A DNA stretch of 64,000 nucleotides from Rathayibacter sp. VKM Ac-2804 (GCF_009866655.1 NZ_CP047420.1:1550001-1614000); one strand, 5' to 3'. Counted from the first letter of the stretch, positions 17,286 through 28,054 are shown. The notes: generated by a model from the sequence alone, not told the origin. Numbers and translations: made by a program.

Positions 17286-18452
17286 GTGAGCATCCTCGAC
17301 GACGCGCTCCTCGAGCGCTTCCGCCTCCGCGCGGCCGACTACGACGCGCGCAACGTCTTCTTCGCCGAGGACCTCGAGGAGCTGAAGGCCGTCGGCTACC
17401 TGACGATGCTCGTCCCGGAGGAGCTCGGCGGCGGCGGGCTCGGTCTCGAGCAGGCGTCGGCCGAGCACACCCGGCTGGCGACCGCTGCTCCCGCCACCGC
17501 GCTGGCGACGACGATGCACCTGGTCTGGACCGGGATCGCGAAGGCTCTGCGCGCCCGCGGCGACGCCTCTCTCGAGCACGTGCTCGTCGACGCGGCCGCC
17601 GGGCACGTCTTCGCCTTCGGCAACAGCGAGCCCGGCAACGACCTCGTGCTCTCGGACTCGCTGACGCGCGCCGAGCCGCTGGGCGACGGCGGCTACCGCT
17701 TCACCGGCACCAAGATCTTCACTTCGCTCTCGCCGGCCTGGACGCGCCTGGGCGTCTTCGGCCGCGACGACAGCGGGCCGGAACCGCGGCTCGTGCACGG
17801 CTTCGTCGACCGTCCGTCGCCGGACGCGCCGGTGCCGGGACTCACCGTGCACGACGACTGGGACACCCTCGGGATGCGCGCCACCCAGAGCCGCACCACC
17901 GTGCTCGACGGCGTCGAGGTGCCGGCTGCGCGGATGTTCCACTCGCTGCCGGTCGGCCCGACGGCGGACCCGCTGGTCTTCGCGATCTTCGCCGACTTCG
18001 AGCTGCTGATCGCCTCGGTCTATCTCGGGGTCGCCCAGCGCGCCCTCGACCTCGGCGTGGCGTCGGCGCGGAAGCGGACCTCGCTCCGGGCGGGCGGACG
18101 ACCGCTGTCCGAGGACCCGGACATCCGCTGGCGCCTCGCGGACGCGGCGATCCTGCTCGACGGGCTGCGGGCTCCGCTCGCGAGCGCGGCGGCCGACGTC
18201 GACGCGCTCGTGGACCGCGGGGCCGCCTGGTTCCCGTCGCTCGTCGGTGTGAAGATCCGCACCACGGAGGCGGCCCTGCGCATCGTCGAGAGCGCCGTCC
18301 GCGTCTCGGGCGGCTCGTCCTACCGCCGCGACTCCGAGCTCTCGCGGCTCTACCGGGACGTGCTCGCGGGGCTCTTCCACCCCTCGGACGACGAGTCCGC
18401 GCACGGGCTCTTCGCGAACGCGCTGCTCGGGCCGGTGCCGCCGCGGGAGTGA
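17286..18452 (+). CDS. Acyl-CoA dehydrogenase family flavoprotein
   Basis: 388 residues with the three-part acyl-CoA dehydrogenase fold. The N-terminal helical domain holds LVPEELGGGGLGLEQA near residue 45. The middle beta domain holds YRFTGTKIFTSLSPAW and TLGMRATQSRTTVLDGVEVP. The C-terminal helical bundle ends in RVSGGSSYRRDSELSRLYRD, which contacts FAD. An obvious catalytic glutamate in the usual C-terminal place is not visible, so it may be a monooxygenase-like (DszC/hydroxylase) member rather than a beta-oxidation enzyme. It stands alone, with no fatty-acid genes nearby. Confidence 0.82.
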   Translation: MSILDDALLERFRLRAADYDARNVFFAEDLEELKAVGYLTMLVPEELGGGGLGLEQASAEHTRLATAAPATALATTMHLVWTGIAKALRARGDASLEHVLVDAAAGHVFAFGNSEPGNDLVLSDSLTRAEPLGDGGYRFTGTKIFTSLSPAWTRLGVFGRDDSGPEPRLVHGFVDRPSPDAPVPGLTVHDDWDTLGMRATQSRTTVLDGVEVPAARMFHSLPVGPTADPLVFAIFADFELLIASVYLGVAQRALDLGVASARKRTSLRAGGRPLSEDPDIRWRLADAAILLDGLRAPLASAAADVDALVDRGAAWFPSLVGVKIRTTEAALRIVESAVRVSGGSSYRRDSELSRLYRDVLAGLFHPSDDESAHGLFANALLGPVPPRE

Positions 18453-18505
18453 GGCGCACGCTCGCCGCCTGTGGACAACTCCGGCGGGGGCGGGGCGATC
18501 CGCTC

Positions 18506-18511
18506 TAGGGT
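18506..18511 (+). promoter_or_regulatory. -10 hexamer TAGGGT of leaderless prepilin peptidase-like gene
   Basis: Ends 6 nt before ATG 18518. Confidence 0.5.
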
Positions 18512-18517
18512 CTCCGG

Positions 18518-19024
18518 ATGCATGGCCTCCACGACCTCCCGGCGGCGCTCGGCGCGGCGGTCCTGCTCGGCGCGATCGGACTCACCCGCGTCGAGGGGCG
18601 TCCGGTGCTGGTCGTCCTCGTCGTCGCTGCGGCGACGGTGCCGCTCGTCCTCGCGGATGTGCGCGAGCGGCGTCTGCCGAACGCGCTGACGGGGCCGATC
18701 CTGCTGGCGGGGCTCGCGACGACGGTCGGCGGGGCGCTCGCCGGCCGGATGCCGGGGGAGCTGCCCGCCGTGCTCCTCACGGCCCTCGCGCTCGGGGTGC
18801 TGCATCTCGCCGGCGGGCTGGGGCTGGGGGATGTGAAGCTCGGGACGGGGCTGGCCCTCCCGCTCGCGGCGGTCGATCCGGCGCTCGCCCTCCAGGCGCC
18901 GGTGCTCGCGTTCGTCCTCGCCGGGGCGTGGAGTCTGCCGTCGGCGCTGCGGGGCGGGGGAGAGCGGATCCCGTTCGGGCCGTTCCAGCTCGCCGCGTTC
19001 TGGGTCGTGCTCGCTGCATCGTGA
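18518..19024 (+). CDS. Minimal A24 (prepilin peptidase / CpaA-like) membrane protein
   Basis: 168 residues of almost continuous hydrophobic helices. Both aspartate sites of the A24 aspartic proteases are present: ADVRERRLPNALT (first Asp, about residue 47) and GLGLGDVKLGTG (GxGD-type second Asp, about residue 108). The N-terminal methyltransferase domain of full-length PilD is absent, as in TadV/CpaA. No pilin or secretion-ATPase gene is in the window, so its substrate lies elsewhere. Confidence 0.8.
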   Translation: MHGLHDLPAALGAAVLLGAIGLTRVEGRPVLVVLVVAAATVPLVLADVRERRLPNALTGPILLAGLATTVGGALAGRMPGELPAVLLTALALGVLHLAGGLGLGDVKLGTGLALPLAAVDPALALQAPVLAFVLAGAWSLPSALRGGGERIPFGPFQLAAFWVVLAAS

Positions 19025-19094
19025 GGGGCGGGACCTCGACGCTGGCCGGGAGAGCCGCGGGGGTGTAGACCGGGTGCCGAGCGAGGAGGCGGAC

Positions 19095-20384
19095 GTGGCG
19101 CACGGCGACGGAGACGACGGGGTGGCCGGCGGGAACGCGACACCGGAGCGGCGGACGACCTGCGCGATCGTGGGCGGCGGTCCGGCGGGGCTGGTGCTCG
19201 GTCTGCTGCTGGCGCGGGCCGGCGTCGAGGTGACGGTGCTGGAGAAGCACGCCGACTTCCTCCGCGACTTCCGCGGTGACACGGTGCACCCGACGACGCT
19301 GGGGCTGCTCGAGGACCTCGGCCTCCTCGACCGGTTCGAGGCGATCCGGCACTCGCGGGTGGAGCGGGTGACGATCCCGGGCCGCGACGGACGCGACGTG
19401 GTGATCGCGGACTTCGCGCGGCTGCCGGTGCGCCACCCGTACGTCGCGATGGTGCCGCAGTGGGACCTGCTCGCTCTTCTCTCCGAGGCCGCGCAGACCG
19501 AGCGCGGCTTCACGCTGCTCACCGAGCACGAGGTCACCGGAGTCGTCCGCGAGGGCGGGCGGGTCGTCGGCGTCGAGTACCGCTCGCCGGCCGGGGAGGG
19601 ACGGCTGCTCGCCGATCTGACCGTCGCCTGCGACGGCCGCTGGTCGGCGGTGCGCCGGGCGGTCGGGCTGCGGGTGCACTCGCTGCCGGTCGGCTTCGAC
19701 GTCTGGTGGTACCGCCTGCCGACGGCGCGGGCGGTGGGCGAGTCGCTCCTGCCGCGGATCGGGCGCGGGCGGGTGGCGATCGCGATCCCGCGCGACGGCT
19801 ACCTGCAGATCGCGCGGCTGGGTCTGAAAGGCACCGACGCGGCGGTGCGGGAGCGGGGGATCGAGGCGTTCCGGGCGGAGGCGGCCGAGCTGCTCCCCGA
19901 GGTCGCCGAGGACGTGGCGGGGATCGGGTCGATGGACGACGTGAAGCACCTCGACGTCCGGCTCGAGCGGCTGCCGCGCTGGCACGCTCCGGGGGTGCTC
20001 TGCCTCGGCGACGCGGCGCACGCGATGTCGCCGGTGGGCGGGGTCGGCATCAACCTGGCCGTGCAGGACGCGGTGGCGGCCGCGCGGCTGCTGGCGGGGC
20101 CGCTGCGCCGCGGCGTGCTGCGGACGGCGGCGGGCGAACGGGTGCTCGCGCAGGTGCAGCGCCGGCGCGCGCTGCCCGCGGTGCTGATCCAGTCGCTGCA
20201 GGTGGTCCTGCACGCGCGCCTGATCCTGCCGGCGCTGGCCGGGCGGCTCTCGGGACCGCCGCGGGCGCTGGCCGTGCTGCTCCGGCTGCTGCCCGGGCTC
20301 GCCGTCGTGCCGGCGGCGCTGGTCGGCATCGGTCCCCGGCCCGAGCGCGCGCCGTCGTGGGCGCGGCGGCGGGCCGCGCGCTGA
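19095..20384 (+). CDS. FAD-dependent monooxygenase (PHBH/aromatic hydroxylase family)
   Basis: The FAD-binding GxGxxG motif is AIVGGGPAGLVLG near residue 24, ending in E/K-type adenosine recognition (TVLEKHADF). The second FAD motif, CLGDAAHAMSPVGGVGINLA near residue 305, is the GD motif of flavin aromatic hydroxylases. I choose GTG 19095 because GAGGAGG sits 5 nt before it; a GTG seven codons upstream lacks a ribosome site. A C-terminal hydrophobic extension of about 60 residues (LIQSLQVVLHARLILPALAG) is unusual and may tether it to the membrane. Substrate unknown. Confidence 0.85.
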   Translation: MAHGDGDDGVAGGNATPERRTTCAIVGGGPAGLVLGLLLARAGVEVTVLEKHADFLRDFRGDTVHPTTLGLLEDLGLLDRFEAIRHSRVERVTIPGRDGRDVVIADFARLPVRHPYVAMVPQWDLLALLSEAAQTERGFTLLTEHEVTGVVREGGRVVGVEYRSPAGEGRLLADLTVACDGRWSAVRRAVGLRVHSLPVGFDVWWYRLPTARAVGESLLPRIGRGRVAIAIPRDGYLQIARLGLKGTDAAVRERGIEAFRAEAAELLPEVAEDVAGIGSMDDVKHLDVRLERLPRWHAPGVLCLGDAAHAMSPVGGVGINLAVQDAVAAARLLAGPLRRGVLRTAAGERVLAQVQRRRALPAVLIQSLQVVLHARLILPALAGRLSGPPRALAVLLRLLPGLAVVPAALVGIGPRPERAPSWARRRAAR

Positions 20385-20410
20385 CGGCCGACGTTCCGGC
20401 CGCGGTGGGT

Positions 20411-20609
20411 CTCGATACGCGCCTGCGGCGCTGCTCGACCAGCGTGCAGGGGGGCCCCGTCGCGCGGCGGCGGACCGCTCGTGTCGATCGAGTGGCCCGC
20501 GGAGCGGGCGTATCGAGATTCACCGGCGTCAGGACGTGAGTCTGCAGACCCGCCCTGCTGAGCACGGTGGGTCTCGATGCGCCCCTGCGGGGCCACTCGA
20601 CCAGCGTGG
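20411..20609. repeat. Three copies of dispersed palindromic element A
   Basis: Copies at about 20411-20446 (CTCGATACGC...CTCGACCAGCGTG), 20487-20519 (inverted: GATCGAGTGGCC...GTATCGAGA) and 20572-20609. They fill the gap between the convergent ends of the FAD monooxygenase gene and fumC; I see no gene in 20385-20618. Confidence 0.8.
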
Positions 20610-20618
20610 AGGCGGGGC

Positions 20619-22070
20619 TCAGCCCGGGCGGGTCATCGACATGACGTCGAGGGCGCTGTCCAGCTGCGCCTCCGTCACCTCGCCGCGCTCGACGAAGCCG
20701 AGGTCGACGACGGACTCGCGGACGGTGATGCCCTTCGCGACCGAGTTCTTCGCGACCTTGGCGGCGGCCTCGTAGCCGATCACCTTGTTCAGCGGCGTGA
20801 CGATCGAGGGCGAGGACTCGGCGAGGGCGCGCGCGTGCTCGACATTGGCCTCGAGGCCGTCGATCGTCTTGTCGGCGAGCAGGGTCGCGGAGGCGGTGAG
20901 CAGGCGGATCGACTCGAGCAGCGCAGTGCCCATCACGGGGATGGCCACATTGAGCTCGAAGGCACCGGAGGCGCCGGCCCAGGCGATGGTCGCGTCGTTG
21001 CCGATCACGCGGGCGCAGACCATCAGGACCGCCTCCGGGATCACCGGGTTCACCTTGCCGGGCATGATCGACGAGCCGGGCTGGAGGTCCGGGATGCTCA
21101 GCTCGCCCAGACCGGTGTTCGGGCCGGAGCCCATCCAGCGCAGGTCGTTGTTGATCTTGGTCAGGCTGACCGCGAGCACGCGGAGCGCACCGGACGCCTC
21201 GACGAGCGAGTCGCGGGCGCCCTGCGCCTCGAAGTGGTTGCGCGCCTCGGTGACGGGCAGGCCGGTCTCCTCGGCGAGGCGGGCGATGACCTTCGCCGGG
21301 AAGCCGGCGGGCGTGTTGATGCCGGTGCCCACGGCGGTGCCGCCGAGCGGGACCTCCGCGACGCGGGGGAGGGCGGACTGCACGCGCTCGATGCCGAGGC
21401 GGATCTGCGCGGCGTAGCCGCCGAACTCCTGGCCGAGGGTGACGGGCGTCGCGTCCATCAGGTGCGTGCGGCCGGCCTTGACGACCTCGGCCCACAGCTC
21501 GGCCTTCGTCTCGAGGGCCTCGGCGAGGTGCTCGAGAGAGGGAACCAGGTCCTGGATCAGCGCGCCCGTCACGGCGACGTGCACCGAGGTGGGGAAGACG
21601 TCGTTCGAGGACTGCGAGGCGTTGACGTGGTCGTTCGGGTGCACTGTGCGGCCGAGCGCGGTGGTCGCGAGGGTGGCGAGCACCTCGTTCATGTTCATGT
21701 TCGACGACGTGCCGGAGCCGGTCTGGTAGACGTCGATCGGGAAGTGCTCGCCGTAGCCGCCGCCGACGACCAGGTCGGCCGCGTCGGCGATCGAGCGGGC
21801 GATCTCGCCGTCGAGGACGCCGAGGTCCGCGTTCACGAGGGCCGCGGCCTTCTTGATCCGGGCGAGGGCCGCGATCTGGGCGGGCTCGAGGCCGGCGCCG
21901 GAGATCGGGAAGTTCTCGACCGCGCGCTGCGTCTGCGCGGCGTAGAGCGCGTCGCGCGGGACGCGGACCTCGCCCATGGTGTCGTGCTCGATGCGGAAGG
22001 CGTCGGTCGCGCCGGAGTCGGTCGGGGAGGTGTCCACCACGCTGTGTTCGTCCTGTTCTGTTCGGTTCAT
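20619..22070 (-). CDS. fumC: Class II fumarate hydratase
   Basis: Interconverts fumarate and L-malate in the TCA cycle; a homotetramer. Family signature [11 protein letters not shown] is near residue 335, with the other conserved blocks at [13 protein letters not shown] and [11 protein letters not shown]. 483 residues is normal length with a short acidic N-terminal extension of about 20 residues. ATG 22070. It is the last gene of a run of minus-strand genes from xseA onward, 36 bp after the carbonic anhydrase stop. Confidence 0.95.
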   Translation of the reverse strand: MNRTEQDEHSVVDTSPTDSGATDAFRIEHDTMGEVRVPRDALYAAQTQRAVENFPISGAGLEPAQIAALARIKKAAALVNADLGVLDGEIARSIADAADLVVGGGYGEHFPIDVYQTGSGTSSNMNMNEVLATLATTALGRTVHPNDHVNASQSSNDVFPTSVHVAVTGALIQDLVPSLEHLAEALETKAELWAEVVKAGRTHLMDATPVTLGQEFGGYAAQIRLGIERVQSALPRVAEVPLGGTAVGTGINTPAGFPAKVIARLAEETGLPVTEARNHFEAQGARDSLVEASGALRVLAVSLTKINNDLRWMGSGPNTGLGELSIPDLQPGSSIMPGKVNPVIPEAVLMVCARVIGNDATIAWAGASGAFELNVAIPVMGTALLESIRLLTASATLLADKTIDGLEANVEHARALAESSPSIVTPLNKVIGYEAAAKVAKNSVAKGITVRESVVDLGFVERGEVTEAQLDSALDVMSMTRPG

Positions 22071-22106
22071 CGGTTCGGTGAGGTCGGGTCGGTCGTCCGC
22101 GGCCGG

Positions 22107-22904
22107 CTACTCGGCGGCCGGAGCGGTCGCGTCGGGGCTCGAGACGCTCTGGAGCGGGCTCGAAGTGCGCTCCTGCTCGGAGCGGTAGGGGCTCATCTGC
22201 GGCGGGTCGATGCCGAGGACCACGTCGGAGTCGACGGTGCCGTCGGACAGGCGGTAGTTGGCGCCGACGACGGCGAGCTCTCCCGCGGCGACCGCGTCGG
22301 CGATGAGCGGGGAGCGCTGCAGCAGCTCGGCGACGGTGTCGCGGAGGTGCTCGCGGCCGACCGCGAGGGTGTCGGTCGTGGACGGGTCGACGAGCACCCG
22401 GCCGTCGGGCTGCGGGCCGACGATGCGGCGGACGGCCGGGATGATCGGCTCAATCAGGTGCTCGATGTGCGGGGGGAGCCGCTCGGCGCCGGGCGCCTGC
22501 GACTGGATCGCGGCCTTGACCGCTCCGCACTCGTCGTGCCCGAGGACGAGGATCAGCTTCACGCCGAGCACGGCGACGCCGTACTCGAGCGAGCCGATGA
22601 TCGAGTCGGCGATGACCTGGCCGGCGTTGCGGACGACGAAGAGGTCGCCGAGGCCGAGGTCGAAGATGATCTCGGCGGCGAGACGGGAGTCGCTGCAGCC
22701 GAAGAGCGCGGCGAGCGGCTTCTGCTCGGCGGCGAGCTCGTTGCGGCGCTCGACGTCCTGGCGGGGATGGCGGGGCTCACCGGCGACGAAGCGCTGGTTT
22801 CCGCGCAGCATCTCCTTCCAGACCCACGACGGCGGGCGCGATTCGCGCGCGACGGCGATGCTCTGCGGGACCTCGTGCTGGGGGCTCGACGGATCGAAGC
22901 TCAA
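22107..22904 (-). CDS. Beta-class carbonic anhydrase
   Basis: Zinc enzyme hydrating CO2 to bicarbonate. Ligands and the Asp-Arg dyad are visible as CSDSR (Cys70, Asp72, Arg74) and HDECGA (His123, Cys126). The start is a TTG at 22904 with GGAGGAG upstream; it overlaps the stop of the preceding gene by 4 bp (TTGA), so the pair is coupled. 265 residues, with a Pro/Ser-rich C-terminal tail of about 35 residues beyond the core. Bicarbonate supply for carboxylases next to fumarase is plausible. Confidence 0.93.
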   Translation of the reverse strand: MSFDPSSPQHEVPQSIAVARESRPPSWVWKEMLRGNQRFVAGEPRHPRQDVERRNELAAEQKPLAALFGCSDSRLAAEIIFDLGLGDLFVVRNAGQVIADSIIGSLEYGVAVLGVKLILVLGHDECGAVKAAIQSQAPGAERLPPHIEHLIEPIIPAVRRIVGPQPDGRVLVDPSTTDTLAVGREHLRDTVAELLQRSPLIADAVAAGELAVVGANYRLSDGTVDSDVVLGIDPPQMSPYRSEQERTSSPLQSVSSPDATAPAAE

Positions 22905-23545
22905 CGGGACTCCTCCTGGCCGATCTGCGGGGTGATGGCGTCGACGACCTGGCGGATCTCGTCCGTCGGCGCCGTGCCGTAGACGAGGTAGGTGCTGCCA
23001 CCGGCCGTCGTCTCGAGAGCGTAGGGGCTGTTGCCGGTCTCGCCCGCCCCGTCGCGGTGGTCGTAGACCGTCCACTCGCGGCCGTCGATCTGCTCGACGC
23101 CCGTCGCGGCGGCGCTGTCGAGCTGGCCGGAGACCCAGCGCTCGTCGGCGTCGAAGCCCTGGCTGACGCCGATGTAGCCGTTCTTCGGCGTGATCAGGCC
23201 GACGTACCAGTACTCGACGCCGGCGTCCTCGCGCAGCTCGGCCGCGTTCGAGGACCAGGAGTCGGGCATGTCGGGCGCGGCGAGCGTCTCGCTCTCGCCG
23301 AGCTGGAACTGGGCGGCGACCGCCGGCACGTCGACCGGGTCGCGCACGGTGCCTTCGCCCCGGGGGACGATCAGGACGATCAGCGCGACCACGCCGACCG
23401 TCGCGAGCAGCGAGAACACGAGGTTGTTGACGGTCTTGCGCTGGCGGTAGAGCCGGCTGTTCTCGGCTTTGCGGGCCGCGGTCTCGGCGGCGGTCTCGGG
23501 CCGGCCGAGCTCGGCGACGACGCGGGGCGGCTTCTGGCGGCTCAT
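22901..23545 (-). CDS. DUF4245-like membrane-anchored protein
   Basis: 214 residues: a basic N-terminal tail of about 40 residues, one membrane helix ([20 protein letters not shown], about residues 43-62) and an outer domain of about 150 residues with conserved-looking [11 protein letters not shown] and YWYVGLITP. The order xseA-xseB-DUF4245-fumC region is common in actinobacteria and supports the family call. Start ATG 23545 overlaps the xseB stop. Function unknown. Confidence 0.78.
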   Translation of the reverse strand: MSRQKPPRVVAELGRPETAAETAARKAENSRLYRQRKTVNNLVFSLLATVGVVALIVLIVPRGEGTVRDPVDVPAVAAQFQLGESETLAAPDMPDSWSSNAAELREDAGVEYWYVGLITPKNGYIGVSQGFDADERWVSGQLDSAAATGVEQIDGREWTVYDHRDGAGETGNSPYALETTAGGSTYLVYGTAPTDEIRQVVDAITPQIGQEESR

Positions 23546-23826
23546 CCGGCGCTCGATCCGCCGGCGGCCGACCCGCCCGAGCGGGCGGCGTCGAGCCGGG
23601 CGCGCGCGCCGATCAGCCACTCCTCGCAGCGGGCCGCGAGCGCCTCGCCGCGCTCCCAGAGGGCGAGCGAGCGCTCGAGGGTGGAGCTGCCCTGCTCGAG
23701 CTCGGAGACGACGCGGACGAGCTCGTCGCGCGCCTGCTCGTAGCTGAAGCCCGAGACGTCGCTCTCGCCGGACGGGGCGGGGTCGCTCGACTGCACGGCG
23801 GGGGAGTCGGTGCGGGCGTCGGCCAT
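23542..23826 (-). CDS. xseB: Exodeoxyribonuclease VII small subunit
   Basis: A 94-residue helical hairpin protein that coats the XseA helices of exonuclease VII. The signature is [20 protein letters not shown] followed by [19 protein letters not shown], with low-complexity Ser/Ala ends. It lies 60 bp downstream of xseA. Its own leaderless-type -10 may allow separate expression. Confidence 0.93.
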   Translation of the reverse strand: MADARTDSPAVQSSDPAPSGESDVSGFSYEQARDELVRVVSELEQGSSTLERSLALWERGEALAARCEEWLIGARARLDAARSGGSAAGGSSAG

Positions 23827-23833
23827 GGGGGTG

Positions 23834-23839
23834 ATCCTA
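23834..23839 (-). promoter_or_regulatory. -10 hexamer TAGGAT of leaderless xseB
   Basis: On the minus strand the hexamer ends 7 nt before ATG 23826. Confidence 0.5.
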
Positions 23840-23886
23840 TCGATCGGGGCTGCGAGGAGGGGCGCGGGAGGGTGGGTGCGGGCTGC

Positions 23887-25119
23887 TCAGCCGCGGCCGG
23901 CGGGATCGGCCGCGGGGCCGGTCGAGCGGGCGGCGACGGCGCCCTCGGCGAGCGTGAGCACGAGCGCCTCGCCCTCCGCCGCGTCCTGCGGCGCGCGGAC
24001 CACGTGGCCGGCGCCGTTCTGCACGATCGCGTAGCCCCGGTCGAGGGTGTGCTGCGGCGAGAGAGCGCGGAGGTGCCCGTGCAGGCGCTCGACCTCGAGG
24101 TGGGCGCGCTCGATCCGCCGCTCGACCAGCTCCGCGCCGCGGGCGACCCAGCGGGTCAGCTCTTCCGAGCGCTGGTCGACGAGGACGCGGGGCTGCGCGA
24201 GGACCGGCCGGGAGCGCAGCTGCGAGAGGCGGTCGATCTCGTGCGAGACGAGCCCGCTGACCCTGGTGGTCATCCGCAGGCGCGCCTGCTGGACCCGGAG
24301 CAGCTCGTCGGAGACGTCCGGGACGACCCGCTTCGCCGCGTCGGTCGGGGTGGAGGCGCGGAGGTCGGCGACGTCGTCGAGCAGCGGGCGGTCGGCCTCG
24401 TGCCCGATGGCGCTGACGACGGGCGTGGCGCAGGCGGCGACCGCGCGCACCAGCGACTCGTCGCTGAAGCCGAGCAGGTTCTGGAAGTCGCCGCCGCCCC
24501 GGGCGATCACGATCACGTCGATGCTCGCGTCGGCGTCGAGGGTGCGCAGGGCCGAGGTCACCTCGGACACCGTGCGCTCGCCCTGCACGGCGGCGTGCAC
24601 CACCCGGAAGCGGACGGCCGGCCACCGCAGCTGGGCGTTGCGGAGGACGTCCTTCTCGGCGTCGGAGTCCTTGCCGGTGATCAGGCCGATGCCGTGCGGG
24701 AGGAAGGGCAGCCGCTTCTTGCGCGCGGGCTCGAACAGACCCTCCGAGGCGAGCTGCCGGCGCAGGCGCTCGAGCTTCTCGAGCAGGTCGCCGAGACCGA
24801 CGTGCCGCATCTCGAACACCTGCATCGAGAGCGTGCCGCCCTTGACCCAGTAGTTCGGCTTGACCAGCGCGATCACCCGGTCGCCCTGCTTGAGGTCCGC
24901 CGGGAGGCGGGCCCGGACCGAGGACCAGACGGTGAAGCCGACCGTCGCGTCGCCGGAGAGGTCCTTGAGCTTGCCGTAGACGTTGCCGCCGGAGACGCCC
25001 CACTGGGTGATCTCGCCCTCGACCCACGCCGTGCCGAGGCGCTCGATCCAGCCCTTGATCTTGCTCGCGAGCAGACCGACCGGCCAGGGAGCATCGGCGG
25101 TGGGAGGGGCGTCTGTCAT
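23887..25119 (-). CDS. xseA: Exodeoxyribonuclease VII large subunit
   Basis: Catalytic subunit of exonuclease VII, which degrades single-stranded DNA from both ends and processes repair intermediates. An N-terminal OB fold (WVEGEITQWGVSGGNVYGKL near residue 32) leads to the catalytic core with GIGLITGKDSDAEKDVL, VIVIARGGGDFQNLLGFSDE and ATPVVSAIGHEAD. A long helical coiled region follows. 410 residues from ATG 25119, slightly shorter than E. coli XseA. The frame remains open upstream, but the family start fits this ATG. Confidence 0.94.
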   Translation of the reverse strand: MTDAPPTADAPWPVGLLASKIKGWIERLGTAWVEGEITQWGVSGGNVYGKLKDLSGDATVGFTVWSSVRARLPADLKQGDRVIALVKPNYWVKGGTLSMQVFEMRHVGLGDLLEKLERLRRQLASEGLFEPARKKRLPFLPHGIGLITGKDSDAEKDVLRNAQLRWPAVRFRVVHAAVQGERTVSEVTSALRTLDADASIDVIVIARGGGDFQNLLGFSDESLVRAVAACATPVVSAIGHEADRPLLDDVADLRASTPTDAAKRVVPDVSDELLRVQQARLRMTTRVSGLVSHEIDRLSQLRSRPVLAQPRVLVDQRSEELTRWVARGAELVERRIERAHLEVERLHGHLRALSPQHTLDRGYAIVQNGAGHVVRAPQDAAEGEALVLTLAEGAVAARSTGPAADPAGRG

Positions 25120-25294
25120 CGGTGCCTTCGCGGGAGCGGGCGGGCGGGGGGAGCGGGTGGCGGACCCGCGACGACAACGGTACGGGATGCCTCCGACACC
25201 TCGGCGGCGTCGGCGCCGGGGGGCGCGCGGAGGCGTCCGCCGACCGGTCGGCACCGGATCCGGCTCATCCGCGGGGAGCACAGGATGCACCGCG

Positions 25295-25300
25295 TAGAAT
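25295..25300 (+). promoter_or_regulatory. -10 hexamer TAGAAT of leaderless ispH
   Basis: Close to consensus; ends 6 nt before GTG 25307. Confidence 0.6.
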
Positions 25301-25306
25301 CGCGGG

Positions 25307-26380
25307 GTGAGTGAAGCCCCGATCAGCCTGCCCATGCCGCGCATGCCCCGCGCTACCGGGCGCCTGCGCGACGAGCCCGTCGACGGAGCCAAGCGAGTGC
25401 TCCTTGCCGCTCCCCGCGGCTACTGCGCCGGCGTCGACCGCGCGGTCGTCGCCGTCGAGAAGGCCATCGAGCACTACGGCGCCCCCGTCTACGTCCGCAA
25501 GCAGATCGTGCACAACGTGCACGTCGTCTCGACGCTCGAGAGCCAGGGCGCGATCTTCGTCGAGGAGGTCGACGAGGTCCCCGAGGGCTCGCACATCGTC
25601 TTCAGCGCCCACGGCGTCTCGCCGGCGGTCGTGCAGGGCGCGGCGGACCGCAACCTCCAGGCGATCGACGCGACCTGCCCGCTCGTCACGAAGGTGCACC
25701 GCGAGGCCGTCCGCTTCGCGCGCGACGACTTCGAGATCCTCCTGATCGGCCACGAGGGGCACGAGGAGGTCGAGGGCACCGCGGGCGAGGCCCCCGATCA
25801 CGTGACCCTGGTCGGCAGCCCCGACGACGTCCCGAACATCGTGGTGAAGGACCCGGACAAGGTCGTCTGGCTCTCGCAGACCACGCTCTCGGTCGACGAG
25901 ACGATGGAGACGGTCCGCCGCCTCCGCGAGCGCTTCCCGAACCTGCAGAACCCGCCGAGCGACGACATCTGCTACGCCACCCAGAACCGCCAGGTCGCGA
26001 TCAAGAAGGTCGCCGAGCACGCGGAGCTGGTCATCGTGGTCGGGTCGGCCAACTCGTCCAACTCGGTCCGCCTCGTCGAGGTCGCCCTCGAGTACGGCGC
26101 CAAGGCCGCCTACCGGATCGACTACGCCAGCGAGATCAAGCAGGAGTGGCTCGACGGCATCCGCACCGTCGGCGTCACCAGCGGCGCCTCGGTGCCCGAG
26201 GTCCTCGTGCGCGAGGTGCTCGACGACCTCGCCGCCGCCGGCTACGGCGACGTCGAGGAGGTCAAGACGGCCGAGGAGGACCTGATGTTCTCGCTGCCGA
26301 AGGAGCTGCGCAAGGACGTCGCCGGCAAGCGCGACGCCCGCGGCGCCGGCGGACGCGTGAGCGCCCCCGTCCGCGCCTGA
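25307..26380 (+). CDS. ispH: 4-hydroxy-3-methylbut-2-enyl diphosphate reductase
   Basis: Last enzyme of the MEP isoprenoid pathway, reducing HMBPP to IPP and DMAPP with an Fe-S cluster. The three ligands are Cys40 ([11 protein letters not shown]), Cys124 (ATCPLVTK) and Cys222 ([10 protein letters not shown]). The substrate Thr/Glu site is in [14 protein letters not shown]. 357 residues, with an N-terminal extension of about 28 residues before the core. GTG 25307 is chosen on the leaderless promoter. Confidence 0.96.
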   Translation: MSEAPISLPMPRMPRATGRLRDEPVDGAKRVLLAAPRGYCAGVDRAVVAVEKAIEHYGAPVYVRKQIVHNVHVVSTLESQGAIFVEEVDEVPEGSHIVFSAHGVSPAVVQGAADRNLQAIDATCPLVTKVHREAVRFARDDFEILLIGHEGHEEVEGTAGEAPDHVTLVGSPDDVPNIVVKDPDKVVWLSQTTLSVDETMETVRRLRERFPNLQNPPSDDICYATQNRQVAIKKVAEHAELVIVVGSANSSNSVRLVEVALEYGAKAAYRIDYASEIKQEWLDGIRTVGVTSGASVPEVLVREVLDDLAAAGYGDVEEVKTAEEDLMFSLPKELRKDVAGKRDARGAGGRVSAPVRA

Positions 26381-26400
26381 CGCTCCGCACGCCGAACGCG

Positions 26401-26437
26401 GAGAAGGCCGCCGCTCCCGAGGGAGGGCGGCCTTCTC
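26401..26437 (+). terminator. Terminator-like hairpin after ispH
   Basis: Perfect 12-bp arms GAGAAGGCCGCC and GGCGGCCTTCTC around a 13-nt loop, 20 bp after the ispH stop and between convergent genes. No T-run follows, so the mechanism is uncertain. Confidence 0.65.
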
Positions 26438-26456
26438 GCGTGTGCGGGTGCTGCGG

Positions 26457-27017
26457 CTAGACGTCGGTGCCGGTCCCGGCGGACATCCGCGAGACGTAGT
26501 CGGCGAAGGTCGGGTCGCCGAGGATCGCGATGGCGGCGACCGTCAGCGAGAGCACGACCGTCGCCGCGATGCCGAGGATCGGCACGAGGACGGCGCGCTT
26601 GCCGGCGCGGAGCCGGCGGACGGCGATCCAGACCGCGAACGCGACGATGAGCGCCTGCGCCAGCGCGACGACCAGTCCGAGGGTGCGGGCGAGCTCGGGC
26701 GAGGCGTAGGTGCCGATGCCCTGGCTCGTGTACAGCTCTGAGAGCGTGGTCGCGAAGCTCGACGGATCGAGCAGCGTCGGCACGGCGAAGAAGACGCCGA
26801 GCGCCAGCAGGATGATCGTGATCAGCCGGTCGACGGGGTGCGCCACGGTCTTCGCGGCCGGGGCGCTCGCGGGCCGCGGATCCGTCTCGGACCCTCGCGG
26901 GTCCGGGACGACGACGGCGTCCTCCGGAGGCGTCCACGACCAGCCGGGCGGCGCGTACTCGCCGTACTGCGGTTCCGGGCGCGGGGAGCCGCTCGGCTGG
27001 TCGTGTGCGTTCGTCAC
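26457..27017 (-). CDS. DUF6264-like four-helix membrane protein (unknown function)
   Basis: 186 residues: a proline-rich hydrophilic N-terminus (YGEYAPPGWSWTPPEDAVVV) and about four transmembrane helices. Two landmarks are PVDRLITIILLALGVFFAVP near residue 63 and LVVALAQALIVAFAVWIAVR near 115. GTG 27017 is the likely start, 11 bp after the fbaA stop, so it may be cotranscribed with fbaA. I do not recognise a function. Confidence 0.65.
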   Translation of the reverse strand: MTNAHDQPSGSPRPEPQYGEYAPPGWSWTPPEDAVVVPDPRGSETDPRPASAPAAKTVAHPVDRLITIILLALGVFFAVPTLLDPSSFATTLSELYTSQGIGTYASPELARTLGLVVALAQALIVAFAVWIAVRRLRAGKRAVLVPILGIAATVVLSLTVAAIAILGDPTFADYVSRMSAGTGTDV

Positions 27018-27028
27018 GGAGCGGTGCC

Positions 27029-28054
<1,026 letters not shown>

